Shown here: one piece after another, positions 1-5,326 of the stretch
Position numbering within the stretch: position 1 is the stretch's first letter
Layout of the letters: every line of letters starts with the position of its first letter
Assembly: GCA_934409175.1 (NCBI GenBank)
Contig: CAKRVX010000065.1
Coordinates: 1 to 11,435 of the forward strand
Source of the DNA: an uncultured Blautia sp.
GTDB taxonomy: Bacteria; Bacillota; Clostridia; Lachnospirales; Lachnospiraceae
DNA length: 11,435 bases
Direction: 5' to 3'
The notes under the pieces: generated by a model
What the model saw: the letters and a program-made list of their open reading frames with translations, nothing else
Databases searched by the model: none
Told to the model about the DNA's origin: nothing
Translations under genes and position numbers: made by a program

Positions 1-45
1 TTTTGGCTTTTTTAAGAAAAATAAAAAAGGAATTGATTATTAGCG

Positions 46-76
46 AAAAATGGTGCTGGGCATAAGACCCAACACC
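46..76 (-). terminator. Probable rho-independent terminator (minus strand)
   Basis: Read on the minus strand, GGTGTTGGG, a 7-nt loop and CCCAGCACC form a 9-bp stem with one mismatch, followed by A and then five T. The plus-strand reading has no T run, so it points left. No gene ends just upstream of it. It would close any minus-strand transcript crossing the 127-480 repeat region, or a transcript that escaped the two terminators after the tRNA. Confidence 0.55.
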
Positions 77-94
77 AAGTTTGTCTACAGTCTG

Positions 95-117
95 AGGCAC
101 CTCATATTGAGGTGCCT
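95..117. repeat. Perfect 10-bp hairpin, second copy of the tRNA-Gln trailer hairpin
   Basis: Positions 95-104 and 108-117 pair perfectly around a 3-nt loop. The stretch 97-126 matches 553-582 at 28 of 30 positions. In the 553-582 copy it spans the end of the tRNA gene, its trailer and the terminator stem. Here there is no tRNA body next to it and no minus-strand T run. The plus strand has only a short TTATTT tail, so terminator function is uncertain in either direction. Confidence 0.7.
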
Positions 118-126
118 TATTTAGCA

Positions 127-480
127 AATTCTTCTTATTTATTGTCTTCGAATGACTTAAACTACAGATAACATTGTCTGAGTCAACACATTTATAAATC
201 TATTTTGACTTAGATGGTAAATAACTTTGTTCAAGTCAATATATTTAGCTCGTATCATTGATTCCCATTGACTCCGATAGAAAATTCTATAATACAAGTC
301 AATCTACCAAAGTTGTTTCATTGAATTAAGCAATAACTGTCATGATACACATCCTGTGTCTGCCATTATTTCAAAAACTTTTTCTTGAATAAATTCAAAT
401 TGACCTATCCTTTATCCAAATCACGTCCTGGACCGTATAAATCCGTAAAAAGTGCTTTATCCCTATGATCACTTTCATAA
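127..480. other. Gene-free AT-rich interval
   Basis: No convincing coding sequence is present on either strand; stops are frequent in every frame. The interval holds the three-unit inverted-repeat array (152-302), a small palindrome ACACA-TCC-TGTGT (347-359) and TTGAAT-AA-ATTCAA (385-398). It is flanked by the two copies of the tRNA-trailer hairpin. It could encode an untranslated RNA read leftwards to the hairpin at 46-76, but I see no convincing promoter for one. Confidence 0.5.
152..302. repeat. Three-copy array of 35-bp inverted-repeat units
   Basis: Units lie at 152-186, 205-239 and 268-302. Each begins with (T/A)TGACT and ends with AGTCAA. The core TGACT, exactly 23 nt, then AGTCA is invariant in all three. 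Aligned in the same orientation, neighbouring units agree at about 24 of 35 positions. The stretches between them are 18 and 28 nt and share no obvious similarity. Unit starts are 53 and 63 bp apart. As RNA, each unit could form a 6-7 bp stem with a 21-nt loop, and unit 3 has an inner stem (ATAGAA/TTCTAT). Function unknown; CRISPR is unlikely because the units are diverged and the spacers are short and unequal. Confidence 0.75.
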
Positions 481-494
481 CACCTATTTTAAAT

Positions 495-538
495 AAAAAA
501 GATGCGAGAAGCCCGTATTTACAAGCATTTCTCGCATC
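495..538 (-). terminator. Strong rho-independent terminator (second of a tandem pair after tRNA-Gln)
   Basis: On the minus strand, positions 538-529 (GATGCGAGAA) pair with 510-501 (TTCTCGCATC), a perfect 10-bp stem. The intervening 18 nt can extend it with GCTTGT/ACGGGC, including G-T pairs. A run of six T follows, then ATTT. It lies 9 nt beyond the first tRNA terminator and probably acts as its backup. Confidence 0.75.
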
Positions 539-546
539 CGCACAAC

Positions 547-571
547 AAAAAAGCACCTCATACTGAGGTGC
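547..571 (-). terminator. Rho-independent terminator of tRNA-Gln
   Basis: On the minus strand, GCACCTC, a 5-nt loop and GAGGTGC form a perfect 7-bp stem directly followed by six T. It begins 10 nt past the tRNA 3' end, the usual place for a tRNA gene terminator. Confidence 0.85.
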
Positions 572-582
572 CTCATTTAGCA
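553..582. repeat. 30-bp direct repeat, copy 2 (tRNA-Gln 3' end, trailer and terminator stem)
   Basis: This stretch matches 97-126 with two differences, both T to C transitions. It covers the last two bases of the tRNA gene, the trailer and both arms of the terminator hairpin. A repeat bracketing about 425 bp next to a tRNA gene could come from segmental duplication or from an old insertion. The shared part includes almost none of the tRNA itself, so it is not a normal integrase attachment-site duplication. Confidence 0.7.
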
Positions 583-652
583 GGGCTACAAGGATTCGAA
601 CCTTGAACTGACGGAGTCAGAGTCCGTTGCCTTACCGTTTGGCGATAGCCCT
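581..652 (-). tRNA. tRNA-Gln (anticodon CTG)
   Basis: The minus strand folds into a complete 72-nt cloverleaf. The acceptor arms are AGGGCTA and TAGCCCT, followed by discriminator G. The D stem is GCC/GGC. The anticodon stem is ACGGA/TCCGT around the loop CTCTGAC, so the anticodon is CTG (plus-strand 618-620) and reads CAG codons. The T stem is CAAGG/CCTTG around TTCGAAT. The CCA end is not encoded (the next bases are CTA), so CCA must be added afterwards. The gene stands alone with its own promoter and tandem terminators. Confidence 0.95.
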
Positions 653-691
653 TTATGTTTTGTTTTCGCTACTTCGTTCGCGACAATTGGT

Positions 692-720
692 ATTATATAA
701 TAGTCTTCCGAAAAATGCAA
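692..720 (-). promoter_or_regulatory. Sigma-A promoter of tRNA-Gln with A-rich upstream element
   Basis: On the minus strand, TTGCAT (720-715) and a perfect TATAAT (697-692) are 17 bp apart. The predicted start is about 685, roughly 33 nt before the mature tRNA. Immediately upstream, 721-765 reads as long A/T runs on the minus strand, like an UP element, typical of strongly expressed stable-RNA genes. Confidence 0.85.
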
Positions 721-820
721 CCCCTTTTTTGTAATTTTTTTAATTTTTTTTATTTTTCTTCAAAAACGCGAAAATACCGCCTTTTTTAGGGACTTTTTTT
801 ATGTACTCAGAGCAAAACTA

Positions 821-829
821 TGCTATAAT
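821..829 (+). promoter_or_regulatory. Candidate extended -10 promoter for pncB
   Basis: TGC followed by TATAAT gives a perfect -10 with the extended TG motif. No good -35 hexamer exists at 16-18 bp upstream (ATGTAC at 17), which extended -10 promoters tolerate. The start would be near 836, leaving a 5' leader of about 260 nt before pncB. It diverges from the tRNA-Gln promoter about 100 bp away. Confidence 0.5.
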
Positions 830-919
830 CAAGAAAACCTTGCTGTGTTCATTTTATTTTAAACAAAATCATCCTTCTCAGGGTGGCCACAGAACCACAG
901 CCGAAATTTTCAGCACCTC

Positions 920-973
920 TTTTTCTGACTGGTTTCGTAATATAATACGGTCTCCCAAACCATATCAGAAAAA
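920..973 (+). promoter_or_regulatory. Structured element in the pncB leader
   Basis: Positions 920-928 (TTTTTCTGA) pair with 965-973 (TCAGAAAAA), 931-935 (GGTTT) with 957-961 (AAACC), and inside this 936-939 (CGTA) with 946-949 (TACG). The result is a nested imperfect hairpin of about 54 nt. No T run follows, so it is not a simple terminator. A second long-range pairing is possible between TGACAG (991-996) and CTGTCA (1053-1058). I do not recognise any known NAD-responsive riboswitch class here; a regulatory role is inference. Confidence 0.4.
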
Positions 974-1053
974 GTGCAGTCAATCATTCCTGACAGAAAA
1001 CAAAATAAACAACAGGAAATATTTTGATCAATATTTTAATAATAATTTTCTCC

Positions 1054-1066
1054 TGTCAAAGAGACA
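1054..1066 (+). promoter_or_regulatory. Candidate operator palindrome upstream of pncB
   Basis: TGTC-AAAGA-GACA is a short inverted repeat ending 18 nt before the pncB ribosome-binding site. A second palindrome, TTGATCAA, lies at 1024-1031. NAD-salvage genes in Firmicutes are often repressed by NiaR at inverted repeats, but I cannot match this site to that consensus from memory and the half-sites are only 4 bp. Weak call. Confidence 0.2.
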
Positions 1067-1096
1067 TTATTATTAACGTAAAAAAGGAGAGCTATT

Positions 1097-2560
1097 ATGA
1101 GAGCTAATAATCTTACTCTGCTCACAGATCTCTATGAGCTTACTATGATGCAGGGCTATTTTAAAAATCCAACTAATCAAACCGTAATTTTCGATATGTT
1201 TTACCGTACCAATCCATGCGGCGGTGCATTTGCTATTACTGCAGGACTGGAGCAGATGATCGAATACATCGAGGATCTTCATTTTACAGACGAAGACATC
1301 AAATATCTGAGAAGCCTGAATATTTTTGACGAAGATTTCCTTGAATATTTAAGCAATTTCCAGTTCACAGGAGATATTTATGCCATCCCGGAAGGAACTG
1401 TTGTATTTCCGAGAGAACCACTTGTCAAAGTTGTAGCACCTATTATGGAAGCACAGCTTGTAGAAACAGCAATCCTGAACATCGTTAACCACCAGAGTCT
1501 CATCGCGACTAAAGCAGCTCGTGTTTGCTACGCAGCAAAAGGCGACGGCATCATGGAATTCGGTCTGCGCCGTGCCCAGGGTCCGGATGCAGGTATTTTC
1601 GGCGCCCGTGCCGCAGTCATCGGCGGCTGTGCCGGTACTTCCTGTGTACTTACCGGTAAGATGTTCGATGTACCTGTACTCGGAACTCATGCCCACAGCT
1701 GGATCATGAGCTTTCCTGATGAATACACTGCATTCAAAACCTATGCCAAACTTTATCCAAATGCCTGCACTTTACTGGTAGACACCTACGATGTTCTGAA
1801 ATCCGGTGTTCCGAATGCAATCCGTGTATTCAATGAAATGCGTGAGGAAGGTATTCCACTTACAAAATACGGCATCCGTATCGACAGCGGTGACCTTGCT
1901 TATCTTTCCAAGGAAGCATACAAAATGCTTGCTGCTGCCGGATTTGACGATGCAATCATTTCCGCATCCAGTGATCTGGATGAATATCTTATTGAAAGCC
2001 TGAAAGCTCAGGATGCCAAGATCAATTCCTGGGGTGTCGGAACCAGACTGATCACCTCCAACGACAATCCTGCTTTTGGCGGTGTATACAAACTTGCCGC
2101 TGTTAAGGATACGGACAGCACAGAATTTACACCTAAGATTAAACTTTCCGAGAATACTGAGAAAGTTACCAATCCAGGAAATAAGACGGTATATCGTCTC
2201 TACAGTAAGAAAACAGGCAAGATCAAAGCTGATCTTATCTGTCTCGCTGATGAGAAGTTAAATGAAGAAGAAAACATGGTTCTCTTTGATCCGATCGACA
2301 CCTGGAAAAAGACCAAGGTTCTCGGCGGAACATATGAGGTCCGTGAACTTCTCATTCCAGTCATCAAAAACGGTAAACGTGTCTATGAGTCTCCATCTGT
2401 TATGGAACTTCGTGACTACTGTCAGAAAGAGCAGAATACTCTCTGGGATGAATCCAGACGTTTTGTAAATCCGCAGAAAGTCTATGTAGACCTGTCCCAA
2501 AAACTCTGGGATCTGAAGAAAGATCTCCTTGAAGAAATGAGCGAGAAGTCTCTCGACTGA
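1097..2560 (+). CDS. pncB: Nicotinate phosphoribosyltransferase
   Basis: Joins nicotinate to PRPP, with ATP hydrolysis, to give nicotinate mononucleotide, the entry step of the Preiss-Handler NAD salvage route; cytoplasmic. The 487-residue product has the usual length for the clostridial type. Family landmarks are the N-terminal TDLYELTMMQGYF (about 10-22), EFGLRRAQGPDAG (154-166), GTHAHSW (196-202) in the region of the phosphorylated catalytic histidine, RIDSGDL (261-267) and WGVGTRL (312-318), which line the phosphoribosyl site. No signal peptide or membrane segment is seen. The start is set by AAGGAG at 1084-1089, 7 nt before ATG. A long structured leader precedes it, and a strong hairpin and a co-directional M15 peptidase gene follow. 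The frame is intact. Confidence 0.96.
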   Translation: MRANNLTLLTDLYELTMMQGYFKNPTNQTVIFDMFYRTNPCGGAFAITAGLEQMIEYIEDLHFTDEDIKYLRSLNIFDEDFLEYLSNFQFTGDIYAIPEGTVVFPREPLVKVVAPIMEAQLVETAILNIVNHQSLIATKAARVCYAAKGDGIMEFGLRRAQGPDAGIFGARAAVIGGCAGTSCVLTGKMFDVPVLGTHAHSWIMSFPDEYTAFKTYAKLYPNACTLLVDTYDVLKSGVPNAIRVFNEMREEGIPLTKYGIRIDSGDLAYLSKEAYKMLAAAGFDDAIISASSDLDEYLIESLKAQDAKINSWGVGTRLITSNDNPAFGGVYKLAAVKDTDSTEFTPKIKLSENTEKVTNPGNKTVYRLYSKKTGKIKADLICLADEKLNEEENMVLFDPIDTWKKTKVLGGTYEVRELLIPVIKNGKRVYESPSVMELRDYCQKEQNTLWDESRRFVNPQKVYVDLSQKLWDLKKDLLEEMSEKSLD

Positions 2561-2584
2561 TTACCATAAACAAGAAAGAATCAT

Positions 2585-2630
2585 AAAAGCCTCCTTTCCC
2601 TCATAGACATAAAAGGGAAAGGGGGCTTTT
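2585..2630 (+). terminator. pncB terminator hairpin containing the next gene's ribosome-binding site
   Basis: Positions 2585-2600 pair with 2615-2630 over 16 bp with a single T-G pair, around a 14-nt loop. The 3' arm ends in TTTT and continues CTT, so it resembles a rho-independent terminator. The arm also carries GGGAAAGGGGG (2615-2625), which is the only ribosome-binding site for the ATG at 2634. The sequence is nearly symmetrical, so it could also terminate minus-strand transcripts (the minus-strand tail is also TTTT). Confidence 0.75.
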
Positions 2631-2633
2631 CTT

Positions 2634-3206
2634 ATGAATCTGTATACCCGTCTGATCAACAAAGATCATCCTCTGCCACCAGACTATGTTCCTGAAAATC
2701 TGACTGACATCGGAATTCCATTTGATGCACCCTGTGGTGACCCCAAACGGCTTCTGGAAATCCGTACTGCCCATGCTGCGATTGCACTGATACAGGCAGC
2801 CCAAAGAGAATCTCTGATCATTACCGGAATCTCCGGATACCGCTCCTACAAACGACAGCATCAGCTCTCCACCGGTAATCCCTATGTGGCAGCTCCGGGC
2901 ACCAGTGAACACCAGAGTGGGCTCGCACTGGATGTCTCCTGCCCGTCAATCCAATATCAGCTTATCCCGGAATTTGCCGAAACTCCGGAAGGAAAATGGC
3001 TTACACGAAATGCTTCTCTGTACGGCTTCATCGTCCGCTATCCGGCAAACAAAGAACCCGTCACCGGCATTCCCTGGGAGCCCTGGCATATCCGCTATGT
3101 AACTCGTTCACTTGCCGGATGCCTGGCATTGACAGGACTTACTCTCGAAGAATACTACTCTACCTTCGGTGCTCCTTTACAAAATCCTGAACCCAAACTT
3201 TCATAA
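2634..3206 (+). CDS. M15 family D-alanyl-D-alanine carboxypeptidase-like protein (VanY/VanX type)
   Basis: Predicted zinc peptidase cleaving D-Ala-D-Ala-type peptidoglycan stems or peptides. In the 190-residue product, the SGYRS motif carries the substrate-binding arginine (R70), SEHQSGLALD (91-100) gives zinc ligands H93 and D100, and EPWH (149-152) gives the catalytic glutamate E149 and third zinc ligand H152. All key residues are present. Two things are unusual. There is no signal peptide, lipobox or membrane anchor at the N-terminus, whereas VanY-type enzymes are normally exported. The segment between SGYRS and the zinc motif is also short, about 20 residues. VanX-like dipeptidases are cytoplasmic, so an intracellular dipeptidase or recycling role is possible. 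It begins 73 nt after pncB; its ribosome-binding site (GGGGG, 2621-2625) is inside the preceding hairpin. Confidence 0.85.
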   Translation: MNLYTRLINKDHPLPPDYVPENLTDIGIPFDAPCGDPKRLLEIRTAHAAIALIQAAQRESLIITGISGYRSYKRQHQLSTGNPYVAAPGTSEHQSGLALDVSCPSIQYQLIPEFAETPEGKWLTRNASLYGFIVRYPANKEPVTGIPWEPWHIRYVTRSLAGCLALTGLTLEEYYSTFGAPLQNPEPKLS

Positions 3207-3232
3207 CTCTCGCATCAGTCCTCTAACATGGC

Positions 3233-3253
3233 TTAATTATTAATTATTAATTA
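3233..3253. repeat. Three perfect tandem copies of TTAATTA
   Basis: The heptamer TTAATTA is repeated three times without interruption between the convergent M15 peptidase and metallophosphoesterase genes. Each unit contains the palindrome TAATTA. It is probably a short slippage-prone repeat. A weak AT-rich hairpin (AGTTTT-CAGC-AAAACT, 3269-3284) is next to it, but neither gene has a clear terminator with a T run in this gap. Confidence 0.75.
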
Positions 3254-3282
3254 TCAGTTTACTCCGGCAGTTTTCAGCAAAA

Positions 3283-4485
3283 CTAATTAAAATGCATTGT
3301 AATATCACAGATTTCGCTTTTCGTGCCAACACGCATGTTTGGTCCGAAAAGCCCCACTCCGGAGGTGACAATATTATGCATACTTCCTTTTTTCAGATAT
3401 CCGCAGGCATTTTCCCAGAAAAGTTTAATAATCATATTTCCTGGAAATATCTGTCCATCATGAGTATGGCCGCACAGATCTGCATCTACACCAGCATCTG
3501 CCAGCTCCTGCAGCTCTCTCGGCTCATGGTCGATCACCAGCACTGGTAGTGACAGATTCATATCTTCTGTAATTTCCTCAGGAGTCTTTCGTTCTTCAAT
3601 TCCTCTGCCCGGTCTTTCATAATCCGGTCTTCCATACAGATAAAATGAATTATCGATCAACACATATTCATCTCTCAAAAGCGTAAAACCAGACTGTTCC
3701 AGAAATTCATCCATTTCCACGGTACTCTGCTTTTTGCTCTTTCCGCCAAAGGTAAATCCTGCCAGAATCTTCTCCTGGATATCATGATTCCCATAACATG
3801 CATATACCCCGTACTTCGACTGAATCCCCTGCAGGATTTCTGACAGTCTCTCCGGATCATCCAGAGCTTCAAATTCATTATCGAAAATATCTCCTGCCAC
3901 TACCACCAGATCCGGATTCTGATCATTGATTTTCTCTACCATTTCTTCCATATGACGACAACCAATATTATATCCCAGATGAAGGTCCGCAATCAGGACC
4001 ACATTCAGGGAATCCAGCGTTCCGGCCTTTTTGTCAACGGAAATGTCATACTTTGTTATCCTGATATTTCCTGCATTTATCACTCCATATATACTGACTC
4101 CAGAAATGATCACTGCACAGACAAGTCCAACAATGGCTGTTCCCATGTCACTGAAAAGCAATGTTCTTCCTGGAAAATCCAGATTTTTCAACGGATACTT
4201 CAACAGCAGCCTCAGTCCATCAACAATACCCAGAGTCATGATCGTATATACAAGCACACCCAGCCAGTAATTACTCAGAAGCTTCATAAATCGTCTGAAA
4301 CCCGAATCAGGTGCCATAAATGCGATCAGAATGCTGAAAACAATAAAAAGATATACCAGCCCGATTCCTCTGCATACCCATATATTCTGGAAGCAGGTAT
4401 TCAGCACCTGAAACCAGTGTATTGTACGAAATAAAATGTAAGCACAGACTGCAAGATATGCAGGTGCGAGATAAATGGCAATCAT
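3283..4485 (-). CDS. Membrane-anchored calcineurin-like metallophosphoesterase
   Basis: Two-metal phosphohydrolase with an N-terminal membrane domain; the substrate is not evident. In the 400-residue product, four hydrophobic segments (about 2-19, 41-59, 73-95, 115-138) precede the catalytic domain. Metal and catalytic motifs appear in order: ADLH (D167, H169), GD (D199), GNHD (232-235), H320 and GHTH (339-342). The set is complete. The layout resembles YkuE/YaeI-type enzymes, some of which act on lipid substrates, but that is not a basis for naming one here. The frame is open 20 codons further upstream. I chose the internal ATG at 4485 because AAAGGGGGAC sits just before it and because the predicted promoter starts transcription downstream of the earlier ATG. 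The gene converges on the M15 gene and lies downstream of spoVT, from which a terminator separates it. Confidence 0.9.
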   Translation of the reverse strand: MIAIYLAPAYLAVCAYILFRTIHWFQVLNTCFQNIWVCRGIGLVYLFIVFSILIAFMAPDSGFRRFMKLLSNYWLGVLVYTIMTLGIVDGLRLLLKYPLKNLDFPGRTLLFSDMGTAIVGLVCAVIISGVSIYGVINAGNIRITKYDISVDKKAGTLDSLNVVLIADLHLGYNIGCRHMEEMVEKINDQNPDLVVVAGDIFDNEFEALDDPERLSEILQGIQSKYGVYACYGNHDIQEKILAGFTFGGKSKKQSTVEMDEFLEQSGFTLLRDEYVLIDNSFYLYGRPDYERPGRGIEERKTPEEITEDMNLSLPVLVIDHEPRELQELADAGVDADLCGHTHDGQIFPGNMIIKLFWENACGYLKKGSMHNIVTSGVGLFGPNMRVGTKSEICDITMHFN

Positions 4486-4524
4486 AAAAAGTCCCCCTTT
4501 CCGCCAGAACCTGTAATATTTTCT

Positions 4525-4552
4525 ATTATACAGAAAATTTCTCATTATGCAA
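4525..4552 (-). promoter_or_regulatory. Sigma-A promoter of the metallophosphoesterase gene
   Basis: On the minus strand, TTGCAT (4552-4547) and TATAAT (4530-4525) are 16 bp apart. The -35 hexamer starts in the last two T of the spoVT terminator tract. Transcription would start around 4518, leaving a leader of about 33 nt before the chosen ATG. Confidence 0.75.
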
Positions 4553-4597
4553 AAAAAAGAATCTTCAGCAGCCTCTGTATACTGCCAAAGATTCTTT
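4551..4597 (-). terminator. spoVT terminator
   Basis: On the minus strand, AAAGAATCTT (4597-4588) pairs with AAGATTCTTT (4565-4556), a perfect 10-bp stem. An inner GCAG/CTGC stem (4585-4582 with 4571-4568) extends it. Eight consecutive T overlap the base of the stem and continue past it. It begins 8 nt after the spoVT stop codon. Confidence 0.85.
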
Positions 4598-4605
4598 CTC
4601 AGTTA

Positions 4606-5154
4606 TTACTGTTCCATCTGCCGTCCCAGAAAACCTGTGGCAGTTTTGATCAGCATTTTTTCTGATTCTCCCATTATATCTCTTTCATTTTTTCCCAGAA
4701 GAAGTACAGAACCGACCGCATCTCCTGCACTGATGATCGGCTGCATGATCTGTGAATATAAAGGTTCCCTCTGTTCCTGAGTCACTGGGATTCTGTTTTT
4801 GTCATTTCCGTTGGCAAACACAGAATTTCTTTCGGAAATTGCTTCATCCAAAGCCCCACTGATTGGCTTGCCCAGATATTCTTTACTTCCCAGGCCAGCT
4901 GCAGCCACCACCTGATCATGGTCCGTAATGCAGGCAACCATCCCACTGGACTGTGCCAAAGCCTCCGCATATTCTTTTGCAAAAACATTCAGTTCTCCGA
5001 TCGGTGAGTACTTTTTCAGAATAATCTCACCCTCCCGGTCTGTAAAAATCTCCAATGGAGTTCCCTCTTTTATCCTTAATGTTCTTCTTATCTCCTTGGG
5101 AATCACCACACGCCCAAGATCATCAATACGACGAACGATTCCTGTAGCTTTCAT
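4606..5154 (-). CDS. spoVT: Stage V sporulation protein T, AbrB-family regulator
   Basis: Transcription factor that adjusts forespore sigma-G gene expression late in sporulation. The 182-residue product is close to the 178 residues of the Bacillus subtilis protein. It has an N-terminal AbrB-type swapped-hairpin DNA-binding domain (about 1-50, beginning MKATGIVRRIDDLGRVVIPK and including EIRRTLRI). A GAF-like sensor domain follows (about 55-178), with IISAGDAVGSVLLLG near its end. The frame is open 14 codons further upstream, but the conserved family start MKATG and AGGAGG 11 nt before it fix the start at 5154. The gap to the upstream SNF2 gene is about 170 nt, contains a sigma-G-like promoter and has no clear terminator. 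Its own terminator lies just beyond the stop. Confidence 0.95.
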   Translation of the reverse strand: MKATGIVRRIDDLGRVVIPKEIRRTLRIKEGTPLEIFTDREGEIILKKYSPIGELNVFAKEYAEALAQSSGMVACITDHDQVVAAAGLGSKEYLGKPISGALDEAISERNSVFANGNDKNRIPVTQEQREPLYSQIMQPIISAGDAVGSVLLLGKNERDIMGESEKMLIKTATGFLGRQMEQ

Positions 5155-5262
5155 GCACTTTTTTTCCTCCTGTTTTCCTTTATATCTGAAGGTCATCGTT
5201 ACTATTCACTCCGTGTCCGGTAATAATTTATCCTTCATCTTCCATATCATTCACTGTATGGT

Positions 5263-5291
5263 TATTATGTGGAAAAACAGGCAGAATATAC
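5263..5291 (-). promoter_or_regulatory. Candidate sigma-G promoter of spoVT
   Basis: On the minus strand, GTATA (5291-5287) and CATAATA (5269-5263) are 17 bp apart. These fit the B. subtilis sigma-G pattern of GHATR and CATNHTA, whose usual spacing is about 18. The start would be near 5255, about 100 nt before the spoVT ATG. B. subtilis spoVT is itself made under sigma-G, so the location makes sense. The match was made by eye. Confidence 0.5.
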
Positions 5292-5326
5292 ATGATAATA
5301 ATTACAAAAAAACTGTTTTCTCGCCG

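Noticed and set aside
152..302. Reading the inverted-repeat units as a CRISPR array
   Set aside because: The units agree at only about 24 of 35 positions, the spacers are 18 and 28 nt, there are only three units and no cas genes are visible.
152..302. Reading the TTGACT arms as -35 boxes of tandem promoters
   Set aside because: No -10-like hexamer lies 16-18 bp downstream of any of the arms in the minus-strand orientation I checked.
350..425. Minus-strand 22-residue stretch that looks protein-like (includes EKVFEIMADTG), preceded in another frame by a second short stretch
   Set aside because: It would need a frameshift to join two short pieces, has stops on both sides and no ribosome-binding site. 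A pseudogene remnant is possible but not supportable.
801..1076. 91-codon open frame upstream of pncB with a weak AGGGAC before its ATG
   Set aside because: The best pncB promoter (-10 at 824-829) lies inside it, its composition is that of AT-rich leader DNA, it spans the nested leader hairpin, and the product resembles no family I know.
3269..3284. AGTTTT-CAGC-AAAACT hairpin as a bidirectional terminator for the convergent genes
   Set aside because: The stem is short and AT-rich, overlaps the metallophosphoesterase stop codon and has no T run on either strand.
3952..4434. 160-codon plus-strand frame inside the metallophosphoesterase gene
   Set aside because: It is the antisense shadow of a gene with a full set of catalytic motifs and has no family resemblance.
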